NCBI GenBank assembly: GCA_900314345.1
Contig: OMUX01000172.1
Coordinates: forward strand, 1 to 6,993
Direction: 5' to 3'
DNA length: 6,993 nucleotides
Source: an uncultured Erysipelotrichaceae bacterium
GTDB lineage: Bacteria > Bacillota_I > Bacilli_A > Erysipelotrichales > Erysipelotrichaceae
Both the position numbers and the translations under genes were made by a program. The notes under the pieces are model-generated. The model made no database searches and was not told where the DNA came from. It was given only the letters and a program-made list of their open reading frames with translations. Of the stretch, positions 1 to 6,339 are shown piece by piece. Position 1 is the first letter of the stretch. Each line of letters starts with the position of its first letter.

Positions 1-294
1 TACATCGTCATCACCAAGAATGTTGCTCTGCCTCATGCACGTCCGGAAAGCGGTGCGCTGGACACGGCAATCGGCATCACGACATTGGATACGCCTGTGG
101 AATTCGGAAACAAGGACAACGATCCGGTGAAGTATCTGTTTCCGCTGAGTGCTTCTGATGACAACAAGCATCTGGCGGCACTGGCTGACCTGGCTGAACT
201 GCTCGAGGATCAGAAGTTCTTCGAAGTACTCGATCATGCAAAGTCGCCAAGGGAAGTCATCGATTATCTGAACAACAGAAAGGAGGAGAACTGA
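1..294 (+). CDS. PTS EIIA component, ascorbate/fructose-mannitol type (5' truncated)
   Basis: The reading frame is open from the first base of the window to TGA at 292-294, so the N-terminal part (about 55 residues, judging from the second copy at 6340) lies upstream. It is a cytoplasmic PTS_EIIA_2 domain that takes phosphate from HPr-His and passes it to EIIB. The visible 97 residues hold the active-site motif ALPHARPE, with the phosphorylated His codon at 34-36, and the conserved NKDNDPVKYLF segment. It is about half identical to the EIIA domain fused to the regulator and also similar to the EIIA at 6340. An AAAGGAGGAG ribosome site for the next gene lies inside its last codons, and EIIB starts 1 base after its stop, so the two are translationally coupled. 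Family assignment is firm; the substrate is not known. Confidence 0.93.
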   Translation, partial: YIVITKNVALPHARPESGALDTAIGITTLDTPVEFGNKDNDPVKYLFPLSASDDNKHLAALADLAELLEDQKFFEVLDHAKSPREVIDYLNNRKEEN

Positions 295-295
295 G

Positions 296-607
296 ATGAG
301 TAAGGTTTATCACGCACTGGTATGCTGCAGAGCCGGCATGGGTTCCAGCACATTGCTCAAGATCAAGGCGGATCAGGTGATCTCTGAGAACAACTATCCG
401 ATCGAAACGGAGCATGGCAATCTGGATTCCCTGATGTATTTCAAGGGCGATCTGGTCATCACGATGTCCGATCTGTCTGAAGAAATCAAGGATCAGGTCA
501 AGTATGCATGCGGTGTCAAGAACATCGTCGACAAGAAGGAAATGAAGGAACAGCTTGATAAGTTCCTGCGTTCCGTTGGCGAAGATCCGGAATCATTCAA
601 GAAGTAA
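296..607 (+). CDS. PTS EIIB component, ascorbate (UlaB/SgaB)-like
   Basis: A 103-residue cytoplasmic EIIB, the usual size for a free UlaB-type subunit. The N-terminal phosphate-binding loop reads CRAGMGSS at residues 11-18, with Cys11 as the expected phosphocysteine; a second Cys sits just before it at residue 10. Known role of the family: accept phosphate from EIIA and transfer it to sugar bound in EIIC. The ATG at 296 is set by a strong AAAGGAGGAG site at 279-288. It lies between EIIA (1-base gap) and EIIC (62-base gap). Over the 64 codons that can be compared, it is 56/64 identical to the second EIIB starting at 6801, so these are recent paralogs. Confidence 0.95.
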   Translation: MSKVYHALVCCRAGMGSSTLLKIKADQVISENNYPIETEHGNLDSLMYFKGDLVITMSDLSEEIKDQVKYACGVKNIVDKKEMKEQLDKFLRSVGEDPESFKK

Positions 608-610
608 GCT

Positions 611-624
611 TCAAAGCGTTTCAT
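611..624 (+). promoter_or_regulatory. Possible cre-like (CcpA) site between EIIB and EIIC
   Basis: The 14 bases TCAAAGCGTTTCAT match 11 of 14 positions of the Bacillota catabolite-responsive consensus TGWAARCGYTWNCA, including the central GCGT. The site lies 3 bases after the EIIB stop and about 45 bases before the EIIC start. A site inside a transcript would act as a roadblock. One match of this quality can arise by chance, so this is only a candidate. Confidence 0.25.
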
Positions 625-669
625 CAATAACAGCATCAGCTGTCATTCAAAGGGGAAAATTTATTCATT

Positions 670-1962
670 ATGGTAGATGTATTGGTTAGACAGGTCAGGG
701 ATACTTCCCTGATCATGGGCATCATCGCCCTGGTTGGTCTTCTGCTTCAGAAGAAGAGCTCCAAGGACGTCATCAACGGAGTCGTCAAGACAGTTGTCGG
801 CTTCATGATCTTCAATATCGGTTCCGGTGCAATGAGCAGTGTCGTCAACACATTCATGGCTCTGTTCAATGCTGGATTCGGTATCACAGGTGTTACTACA
901 CAGGTTGAAATCGCAACAGCTCTGGCTCTTGATACATACGGAACAGAAGTCGCCCTGACCATGGTCATGGGCTTCGTCTGGAATCTGGTCATCGCCAAGT
1001 TCACGAAGTTCAAGTGCATCTTCCTCACAGGCCAGCACTTCCTGTACTTCGCATGCGTCATCGCTCTGGCATTCATCGCGCAGGGAGCTCCGGCATGGGC
1101 AACCATCATCATCGGCGGCCTGGCTCTGGGCTTCGCCGGTGCAGCACTGCCGTCTCTTGCTCAGCCGTTTGTTGACAAGCTGACAGACAACTCCGGCATC
1201 GCTATGGGTCACTTCAACCTCATCGGCTACACACTGGCTGGTTATCTGGGCAAGCTGATCGGCGGCAAGAACGGCGAGCGCAAGGGCAAGGATGTTTCCG
1301 AGCTCGATCTGCCGGGCTGGCTGGGTCTGTTCCGCGACTTCGTCTTCTCTGTAGCACTGTTCATGGTCGTTCTGTTCTACGTAGCAGTCATTGCCTGCGC
1401 AGTCAGAGGCGGCGATGCATTCGAACTCGTCAAGTCATCCGCAGGAAACGATATCTGGTTCATCTGGCCGTTCATGGAAGGTCTCCAGTTCGCTGCCGGC
1501 ATGAGCGTCCTGATCTATGGCGTCCGTCAGTTCATCGCAGAGATCACTGCAGCATTCGTTGGTATTTCCGAGAAGTGGATTCCGAACTCCAAGCCTGCTG
1601 TTGACTGCCCTGCAGTATTCCCGTTCGCTCCGAACGCAGTCATCGTCGGTTTCGTCGGTGCAATTCTTGGCGGACTGATTGCTACAGCAATCTGCATTGC
1701 TACACATTCTGAAACCATCATGATTCCGGCTGCCGGCATCTGCTTCTTCTCCGGTGGTACAGGCGGTGTATTCGGAAGCATCTACGGTGGTGCCAAGGGT
1801 GCATTCTTCGGAGGCATGCTGCTGGGATTCCTCACAACACTGCTGCCGTTGATTCTCTATCCTGCATTCGCAGCTCTGGGAATTGCAGGCGCATCCTTCC
1901 CGAACGTTGACTACAACGTATTCGGTGTCGTGATTTACTGGATTCTCGGTCTGTTCCACTGA
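670..1962 (+). CDS. PTS EIIC permease, UlaA/SgaT family
   Basis: A 430-residue polytopic inner-membrane protein, slightly shorter than E. coli UlaA (about 465). It is the sugar-translocating subunit that works with the two preceding genes. Recognisable family segments are GFMIFNIGSG (44-53), the GHFNLIGYTLAG loop (180-191), GMSVLIYGVRQFIAEI (277-292), and the region 298-327 with SEKWIPNSKP, DCPAVFPFAPNAV and a following glycine-rich helix. SGGTGGVFGS (361-370) and GGAKGAFFGGMLLG (373-386) follow. Hydrophobic helices alternate throughout, with a long polar loop at about 195-215. The ATG at 670 is preceded by AGGGGAAAA at 651-659, a rather long spacing of about 14 bases; no better in-frame ATG exists upstream. 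The UlaA superfamily label does not prove ascorbate as substrate, and no ascorbate-catabolic gene is nearby. Confidence 0.93.
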   Translation: MVDVLVRQVRDTSLIMGIIALVGLLLQKKSSKDVINGVVKTVVGFMIFNIGSGAMSSVVNTFMALFNAGFGITGVTTQVEIATALALDTYGTEVALTMVMGFVWNLVIAKFTKFKCIFLTGQHFLYFACVIALAFIAQGAPAWATIIIGGLALGFAGAALPSLAQPFVDKLTDNSGIAMGHFNLIGYTLAGYLGKLIGGKNGERKGKDVSELDLPGWLGLFRDFVFSVALFMVVLFYVAVIACAVRGGDAFELVKSSAGNDIWFIWPFMEGLQFAAGMSVLIYGVRQFIAEITAAFVGISEKWIPNSKPAVDCPAVFPFAPNAVIVGFVGAILGGLIATAICIATHSETIMIPAAGICFFSGGTGGVFGSIYGGAKGAFFGGMLLGFLTTLLPLILYPAFAALGIAGASFPNVDYNVFGVVIYWILGLFH

Positions 1963-1981
1963 TCGATTCGCCAGTTTCATC

Positions 1982-2020
1982 AAGCGGGGGCAAGATCAGT
2001 CTTGCTTCCGCTTTTCTTCT
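1982..2020 (+). terminator. Intrinsic terminator or attenuator after the EIIC gene
   Basis: The arms 1982-1995 (AAGCGGGGGCAAGA) and 2000-2013 (TCTTGCTTCCGCTT) pair over 14 base pairs, with two G-U pairs in the RNA, around a TCAG tetraloop. A T-rich tail, TTCTTCT, follows at 2014-2020. This is the strongest terminator-like structure in the window. It begins 20 bases after the EIIC stop and ends 28 bases before the SIS gene. No convincing promoter follows it, so partial read-through is the simplest way to express the downstream enzymes. Confidence 0.85.
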
Positions 2021-2048
2021 CAGTAATGAAACAGAAAGGTAAATAAAC

Positions 2049-2669
2049 ATGTCTGATTCCAAAGCACAGGTCCAGGAGTTCCTGGATATCATCAACGAAC
2101 AGGTTCTTGCATATGAAAAGTCACAGGATACGGAAGCACTTGCCGCAGCCAGGGATCTGATCCTGGATGTGGAAAGCAAGGGCGGCCGTGTTCATGTCAC
2201 AGGCATCGGCAAGCCGGGTCATCTCTCCGGCTATGTTGCATCCCTGCTTTCATCCACCGGCACACCGGCTTATGAACTGCACGGAACAGAGGCAGTTCAT
2301 GGTTCCAGCGGACAGGTTGTTCCGGGAGATGTGGTCATTGCCATCTCTAACAGCGGTGAAACCAATGAGCTCAAGGCTACGGTTACAGCGCTCAAGAAGA
2401 ACGGCGCAAAGATCATCTCCGTTACCGGCAATCCGGAATCCTGGCTGGCAAAGCAGGGTGATGTGGCACTGATTGCAGGTGTAACACAGGAAGGCGACAG
2501 CATGAACAAGCCTCCGCGTGCATCCATTCTGGCAGAGGCACTCTGCCTGCAGTCTCTTTCCATTCTCCTGCAGAACGAAAAGAAGCTGACCAAGGACCAG
2601 TATGTAAAGTGGCATCCGGGCGGAAGCCTTGGCAAGAGCATCCTGGAAGAACAGAAAGAAGGAAAGTAA
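2049..2669 (+). CDS. SIS-domain sugar-phosphate isomerase (KdsD/GutQ/KpsF-like, without CBS domains)
   Basis: A 206-residue cytoplasmic protein consisting of one SIS domain. It carries the signature of D-arabinose-5-phosphate isomerases: GIGKPGH (52-58), STGTPAYELH (69-78), EAVHG (81-85), AISNSGET (98-105) and HPGGSLG (189-195). Lys55, His84, Glu104 and His189 sit where E. coli KdsD has its active-site Lys59, His88, Glu111 and His193, so aldose-ketose isomerisation of a pentose (or related) phosphate is the likely reaction. The C-terminal CBS pair of KdsD and GutQ (about 320 residues in total) is absent. Start ATG 2049 has AAAGGT at 2035-2040. The aldolase gene begins 3 bases after its stop, implying joint function. 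Kdo biosynthesis is unlikely in a Gram-positive, so a catabolic role is inferred. Exact substrate unknown. Confidence 0.9.
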   Translation: MSDSKAQVQEFLDIINEQVLAYEKSQDTEALAAARDLILDVESKGGRVHVTGIGKPGHLSGYVASLLSSTGTPAYELHGTEAVHGSSGQVVPGDVVIAISNSGETNELKATVTALKKNGAKIISVTGNPESWLAKQGDVALIAGVTQEGDSMNKPPRASILAEALCLQSLSILLQNEKKLTKDQYVKWHPGGSLGKSILEEQKEGK

Positions 2670-2672
2670 GCC

Positions 2673-3569
2673 ATGGCAATGTTTGAAGGAGTTGTAACCC
2701 CGATTGTCACTCCCTTCCACAGGGACGCAGAGCAGTCCATCAACTATGAAGCGGCAGAAAAGCTCATCAACCATCTGATCGAGCATGGTGTGGACGGCAT
2801 CTTCCCGCTTGGCTCCAATGGTGAGTTTCATGTCATTGACCATGAGGAGAAGGTTGCATTCGTTAAGGAAGTTGTACGCATCGTTGACCACCGTGTTCCG
2901 GTGTATGCCGGTGCCGGTGCCTGCTCTACAAGGGAAACCATAAAGCTTGCCAAGGAGATGGAGGCTGCCGGTGCAGATGTTCTCTCCGTCATCACTCCGT
3001 ACTTCATCAAGCCGACGGATGAAGAACTCTATCAGCACTACAAGGCAGTGGCAGAGTCTGTGAACATTCCGGTGATGCTCTACAACATCCCGAAGTCCAC
3101 CGGCTGCAACATTCCTGCCTCTGTTGTCTCAAGACTGGCCAAGGATGTGCCGAACATCCAGGGCATCAAGGACAGCTCCGGCGACATGGAGAACCTGCAG
3201 GGTTATCTGGATGCCGCAAATGGCACACAGCTGAAGGTTCTGGTAGGTTCTGACTCCAAGATCTCCAAGGCGTTTGAACTTGGCGCAAGCGGCTGTGTTG
3301 CCGGAACATCCAATGTCATCGTGGATACCGTGGTTCCGCTGTGGAAGGCACTGAAGGACGGCGATACAGAAAAGGCCGCACGGCTGCAGAAGGATATCGA
3401 TGTCCTGCGTGCAGTGCTGAAGCTTGGCACCGTTCCCTCCATGATGAAGAGAGGCGTTGAGCTTGCCGGCATCGCTGATGTCGGACCGGCAAGGCTTCCG
3501 GTGCAGGATTCCACACCGGAACAGGATGCAGAAGTAAGGAAGATGCTGGAGTTCTATCATCTGGCATAA
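2673..3569 (+). CDS. Class I pyruvate aldolase/lyase, DHDPS-NAL family
   Basis: A 298-residue TIM-barrel protein, normal family length. It has the pyruvate-carboxylate loop GSNGE (47-51), TPYF with Tyr110, catalytic Tyr137 in YNIPKSTG, and the Schiff-base Lys166 in GIKDSSGD. Members cleave or condense 2-keto acids through a pyruvate imine. The residue aligned with Arg138 of E. coli DapA (PSRTG) is Ser142, and the loop is GSNGE rather than GTTGE, so lysine biosynthesis is unlikely. A catabolic aldolase for a 2-keto-3-deoxy sugar acid or a lyase like NanA fits the PTS operon better. No NanE, NanK or NagB companion is seen, which argues against sialic acid. ATG 2673 is chosen over ATG 2679 because AGAAGGA at 2657-2663 is at proper distance. 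It is probably co-translated with the isomerase. Confidence 0.92.
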   Translation: MAMFEGVVTPIVTPFHRDAEQSINYEAAEKLINHLIEHGVDGIFPLGSNGEFHVIDHEEKVAFVKEVVRIVDHRVPVYAGAGACSTRETIKLAKEMEAAGADVLSVITPYFIKPTDEELYQHYKAVAESVNIPVMLYNIPKSTGCNIPASVVSRLAKDVPNIQGIKDSSGDMENLQGYLDAANGTQLKVLVGSDSKISKAFELGASGCVAGTSNVIVDTVVPLWKALKDGDTEKAARLQKDIDVLRAVLKLGTVPSMMKRGVELAGIADVGPARLPVQDSTPEQDAEVRKMLEFYHLA

Positions 3570-3586
3570 ACAGAAACATTGAGGAG

Positions 3587-3615
3587 GGAAGGCGGCGCAG
3601 ATACTGCCGCCTTCC
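3587..3615 (+). other. Stable hairpin between the aldolase and membrane-protein genes
   Basis: GGAAGGCGGC (3587-3596) pairs perfectly with GCCGCCTTCC (3606-3615), 10 base pairs around a 9-base loop. An alternative fold with a 2-base bulge closes GCAG-ATA-CTGC inside it. The tail GGATTTATAA has only three T, so it is a poor terminator. It may be a weak attenuator or a 3'-end stabiliser for the upstream transcript. Confidence 0.6.
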
Positions 3616-3653
3616 GGATTTATAACCCGGACATTAGAAAGGATGGAATGCAT

Positions 3654-4178
3654 ATGGCAAAGAACAAGAAGAGTGAAGAGAAGGAAGCTGTGATTGAAAC
3701 CAGTATTCCGGATGACAGACTGAAGAACCTGCTGCTTGGTTTAATGGATCTCGTCATCTTCATGGGACTGTGGATTGTTGCCGCATACTTCTACGGAAAG
3801 CAGAACTATCTGGTCACCTTCTTTGTTCTGACCGGCATGTTCTATGCGGCCAAGTGGTCCATTGTATACATCGCAAGGGCAGTTGGAGACAAGCCTTTGT
3901 TCTATCTGAGTGAAGAGGGTGTCGGCATTCCCGGTGTCATGAAGAAGGATCAGGTGCTTTCATGGCAGAGTGTGAAGAAAGCCAGCATCCTGGACAGGAA
4001 GAACGGCGGGGCCGATATCCTGATCGAATCCCCGGAGGTGAAGCATCCTTCGCATGTGCAGCATTTTTCAATGCATTATCCTTTCGCAAAGACACAGTAT
4101 GAGGAAAGCCGCAAGGCAATTGTGCACGGCTTCCGCAAGCATGGCATCAGTGTAGCTGAAACAGAGAAGAAGGAATGA
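3654..4178 (+). CDS. Two-helix membrane protein with C-terminal cytoplasmic domain, function unknown
   Basis: A 174-residue protein from ATG 3654; ATG 3648 would add Met-His, and a TTG at 3579 would give 199 residues but would translate the hairpin and lacks a site. AGAAAGGA at 3636-3643 fits 3654 best. The N-terminus (1-22) is charged and lysine-rich. Two hydrophobic helices at about 24-47 and 52-74 are followed by a soluble part (80-165) of short beta-like stretches, LFYLSEEGVGIPG, VLSWQSVKKASIL and ADILIESP, ending in an amphipathic helix. This layout resembles small bacterial PH-like membrane proteins (STM3941-type), an impression only. It overlaps the regulator by ATGA, so it belongs to the operon. 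I assign no function; it could aid the permease or respond to the membrane. Confidence 0.8.
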   Translation: MAKNKKSEEKEAVIETSIPDDRLKNLLLGLMDLVIFMGLWIVAAYFYGKQNYLVTFFVLTGMFYAAKWSIVYIARAVGDKPLFYLSEEGVGIPGVMKKDQVLSWQSVKKASILDRKNGGADILIESPEVKHPSHVQHFSMHYPFAKTQYEESRKAIVHGFRKHGISVAETEKKE

Positions 4179-6259
4179 TGGAAAGCGACGTCTATACAAG
4201 TATCAGAACATTGCTGACACATCCCGGCATCACTGTGCATGAGATTTCCGCCATGGACGGTCTTTCACTGCGCCAGGTACGATACAGGATCTCGAAGATC
4301 AACAAGCTGCTCAGTGAAAAGAAGGCAAAGCAGATTTCCATCCGCCAGGACAATGACATTCTTGTGGATGAAAATACCCGGAGTGTATTGCAGAAGATGC
4401 TGCAGGATGCCAAGGAGAATGAACGTTTCTATTTCAACAAGGAAGAACGTCTTGTTTACATGTTCCTGCTGCTGTTCCTGAATGAATCGTATGTATCCCT
4501 GAATCATTTCATGGATCAGCTGAACTGCAGCAGGTCAACGGTATTAATGGATCTCAAGGCTTTGCAGAATCAGCTGGAAAAGGATGACATCCGTGTGGAA
4601 TACAACCGGATGCAGGGGTATCTTCTCAGCGGCTCGGAGATCAATATCCGCCGCATCATGATGCGCACGATCATCTACAACCGCTACAGCGGTGTGTACG
4701 ATACGCTGATCGATGAATATCATCTTCCGCTGTATGAATACAGCCGGCTTGTCATTCAGGAAATGGCTGCGAACAACCACATTCAGTTTGTGGAGGACCG
4801 TCTGTATGAGTTCATCTATATCTTCACGTTCCTGCAGGAACGCATCCGGAACGGCAGAAGTGCAGCAGAAGGGATTGAGAAGCTGCCGAACATCGATATC
4901 ATGTCTTCCACCAAGGAGTACCGTTTCACCCTTGCATTGCTGAAGAACTATCCGCAGACGGACCAGATGAAGCCCGCAGAAATCAAGTATGTCTCCTCCT
5001 GGGTGCTTGGCATTTCCTATGGTGATGTGACGGAACCCACACAGGATCGTGATTATATCTCCGATCTCGTGGAAAAGATCATGACCCGGTTTGAGCTTCT
5101 TTCCGGCGCGCATTATTCCAACCAGGAGGCGATCTTCACACAGCTGTATGCACATTTCCGTCCTGCCTACTACCGTCTTCTGTTCCATCTCCCGATCTTC
5201 AATCCGCTGACGCAGAGCGTCCGCAATGAGTATCAGGATCTCTATGATCTTGTGGATGAAACAATGCGGCCGTTTTCCACATTGTTCGGTGAGACAATTC
5301 CGGAGGATGAGATTGCTTATCTGACCATGCATTTTGCCGGCATCTATGGCGGAAAGAAGGCAACAGGCATTGAACAGAAGAATGCACTGGTCATCTGTTC
5401 CAATGGTGTCGGGTCTTCGGCAATCCTCTACAACGAGCTCAAGACAATGTTCCCGAGCCTGAATTTTCTTCCGCCGATTGAAGCTGCACAGTATGCAGAG
5501 GTGAATGTGCATGTGGATATCATCTTCGCTTCCAGATATGCACAGATTGATGAAGATAAGATCCCGATTGTCCGCGTCAATCCGGTCATGACCGCGGAAG
5601 AGCAGTATCAGATAATCCGCAGCGTGCATCAGCAGCTGGATATCAATGAACCCGGCAGACCGAATACCGTAGCGGTCATCAATATCATCCGCAAGTATGC
5701 GGACATTGAAAATACGGAAGGACTGGAAGCAGAACTTTCGGAGTATTTCCTGCATCTGGATGAACCGCTCCAGAAGGAAATTCATCAGCTTCATCTTGTG
5801 GATCTCCTGCAGCCTTCCCTGATTCGTCTGAATGTTGAAGCTTCTGACTGGAAGGAAGCTGTGGTGAAATCCTATGAACCGCTGCTTGCCAATGAATGCA
5901 TCACACAGAACTATGTGGACGCAACCCTGAAGGCACTGGAAACATCACGGGGCTATATCGTGATCACAAAGCATGTGGCACTGGCGCATACCAAGCCGGA
6001 AGACGGTGCATTGAAGACATCCATGGGCTTCTGCACCCTGAAACGGGGTATTGCTTTTGGAAACAAGGACAATGATCCGGTGAAATATATCTTCTCGCTG
6101 AGTGCAACAGACAACCAGACGCATCTTCTGGCCATGGCAGAACTGCTCAACGTTCTGAATGACCCGGAATTCTTCACGATGGCGGACAAAGCAGAGTCTC
6201 CGCAGGAAATCCTGGACTTCATCCGCGCAAAGCAGAAACAGCACGGAACACAGAACTGA
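4175..6259 (+). CDS. PRD-containing transcriptional regulator with EIIB and EIIA domains (MtlR/LicR type)
   Basis: A 694-residue cytoplasmic regulator. Visible order: HTH at about 8-46, a second HTH at 95-150 (SYVSLNHFMDQLNCSRSTV), PRD1 about 190-290, PRD2 about 296-395, EIIB-like 401-490 with CSNGVGSS and Cys408, and EIIA 540-690 with His605 in ALAHTKPE. There is no RNA-binding CAT domain, so it should bind DNA as an activator rather than act as a BglG antiterminator. PRD2 keeps both regulatory histidines (His327 in AHFRPAYYR, His386 in LTMHFAG). PRD1 has none: Trp276 replaces the second and no His occurs from 203 to 312. Family knowledge suggests HPr acts on PRD2, while permease EIIA/EIIB report substrate through Cys408 and His605. 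The start overlaps the previous stop (ATGATG; Met at 4175 or 4178). It probably controls this operon and the next EIIA-EIIB pair. Confidence 0.93.
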   Translation: MMESDVYTSIRTLLTHPGITVHEISAMDGLSLRQVRYRISKINKLLSEKKAKQISIRQDNDILVDENTRSVLQKMLQDAKENERFYFNKEERLVYMFLLLFLNESYVSLNHFMDQLNCSRSTVLMDLKALQNQLEKDDIRVEYNRMQGYLLSGSEINIRRIMMRTIIYNRYSGVYDTLIDEYHLPLYEYSRLVIQEMAANNHIQFVEDRLYEFIYIFTFLQERIRNGRSAAEGIEKLPNIDIMSSTKEYRFTLALLKNYPQTDQMKPAEIKYVSSWVLGISYGDVTEPTQDRDYISDLVEKIMTRFELLSGAHYSNQEAIFTQLYAHFRPAYYRLLFHLPIFNPLTQSVRNEYQDLYDLVDETMRPFSTLFGETIPEDEIAYLTMHFAGIYGGKKATGIEQKNALVICSNGVGSSAILYNELKTMFPSLNFLPPIEAAQYAEVNVHVDIIFASRYAQIDEDKIPIVRVNPVMTAEEQYQIIRSVHQQLDINEPGRPNTVAVINIIRKYADIENTEGLEAELSEYFLHLDEPLQKEIHQLHLVDLLQPSLIRLNVEASDWKEAVVKSYEPLLANECITQNYVDATLKALETSRGYIVITKHVALAHTKPEDGALKTSMGFCTLKRGIAFGNKDNDPVKYIFSLSATDNQTHLLAMAELLNVLNDPEFFTMADKAESPQEILDFIRAKQKQHGTQN

Positions 6260-6272
6260 ATACCGTATTGCA

Positions 6273-6303
6273 GGAAGAGACCGGAAAGATCTCTTCCATT
6301 TTT
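6273..6303 (+). terminator. Intrinsic terminator after the regulator gene
   Basis: GGAAGAGA (6273-6280) pairs with TCTCTTCC (6290-6297), 8 base pairs around a 9-base loop, followed by A and TTTTT (6299-6303). TTGCA at 6268-6272 and TGCAA at 6306-6310 could extend it, but the latter is outside the T tract. It starts 13 bases after the regulator stop and separates the first operon from the second EIIA-EIIB pair. Confidence 0.8.
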
Positions 6304-6304
6304 G

Positions 6305-6333
6305 TTGCAAACCTTCCTTGAAACATTGATAAT
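6305..6333 (+). promoter_or_regulatory. Candidate sigma-A promoter for the second EIIA-EIIB pair
   Basis: A -35 like TTGCAA (6305-6310, 4 of 6) lies exactly 17 bases before a -10 GATAAT (6328-6333, 5 of 6). Transcription would begin near 6340, which is the GTG start of the next gene. The position directly behind a terminator supports it. Confidence 0.5.
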
Positions 6334-6339
6334 AAGCCC

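Noticed and set aside
630..643. Small ACAGC-ATCA-GCTGT inverted repeat in the EIIB-EIIC spacer
   Set aside because: Five base pairs with no T tract is within chance expectation.
670..1962. Naming the permease as a true ascorbate transporter (ulaA)
   Set aside because: Only superfamily similarity supports it. No UlaD/E/F/G-type gene is present and the neighbours are an aldolase and a SIS isomerase.
1974..1983. GTTTCATCAA shared with 618-627 in the other intergenic gap
   Set aside because: A 10-base match between two short spacers is too weak to claim a regulatory repeat.
2250..3038. 262-codon antisense open frame over the isomerase and aldolase
   Set aside because: Both sense genes have intact catalytic motifs and ribosome sites; the antisense product is low in recognisable features.
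3621..3626. TATAAC as a -10 box for the membrane protein and regulator
   Set aside because: No -35-like hexamer lies 16 to 18 bases upstream; that stretch is the hairpin loop.
3579..3653. TTG 3579 as start of the membrane protein
   Set aside because: It would translate the hairpin, has no ribosome site before it, and adds a non-conserved-looking tail; ATG 3654 has AGAAAGGA before it.
4544..5794. 416-codon antisense open frame opposite the regulator
   Set aside because: It is codon-aligned with the real gene and open only because the regulator avoids TTA, CTA and TCA codons there. Its product is rich in Cys, His, Ile and Arg and resembles no family.
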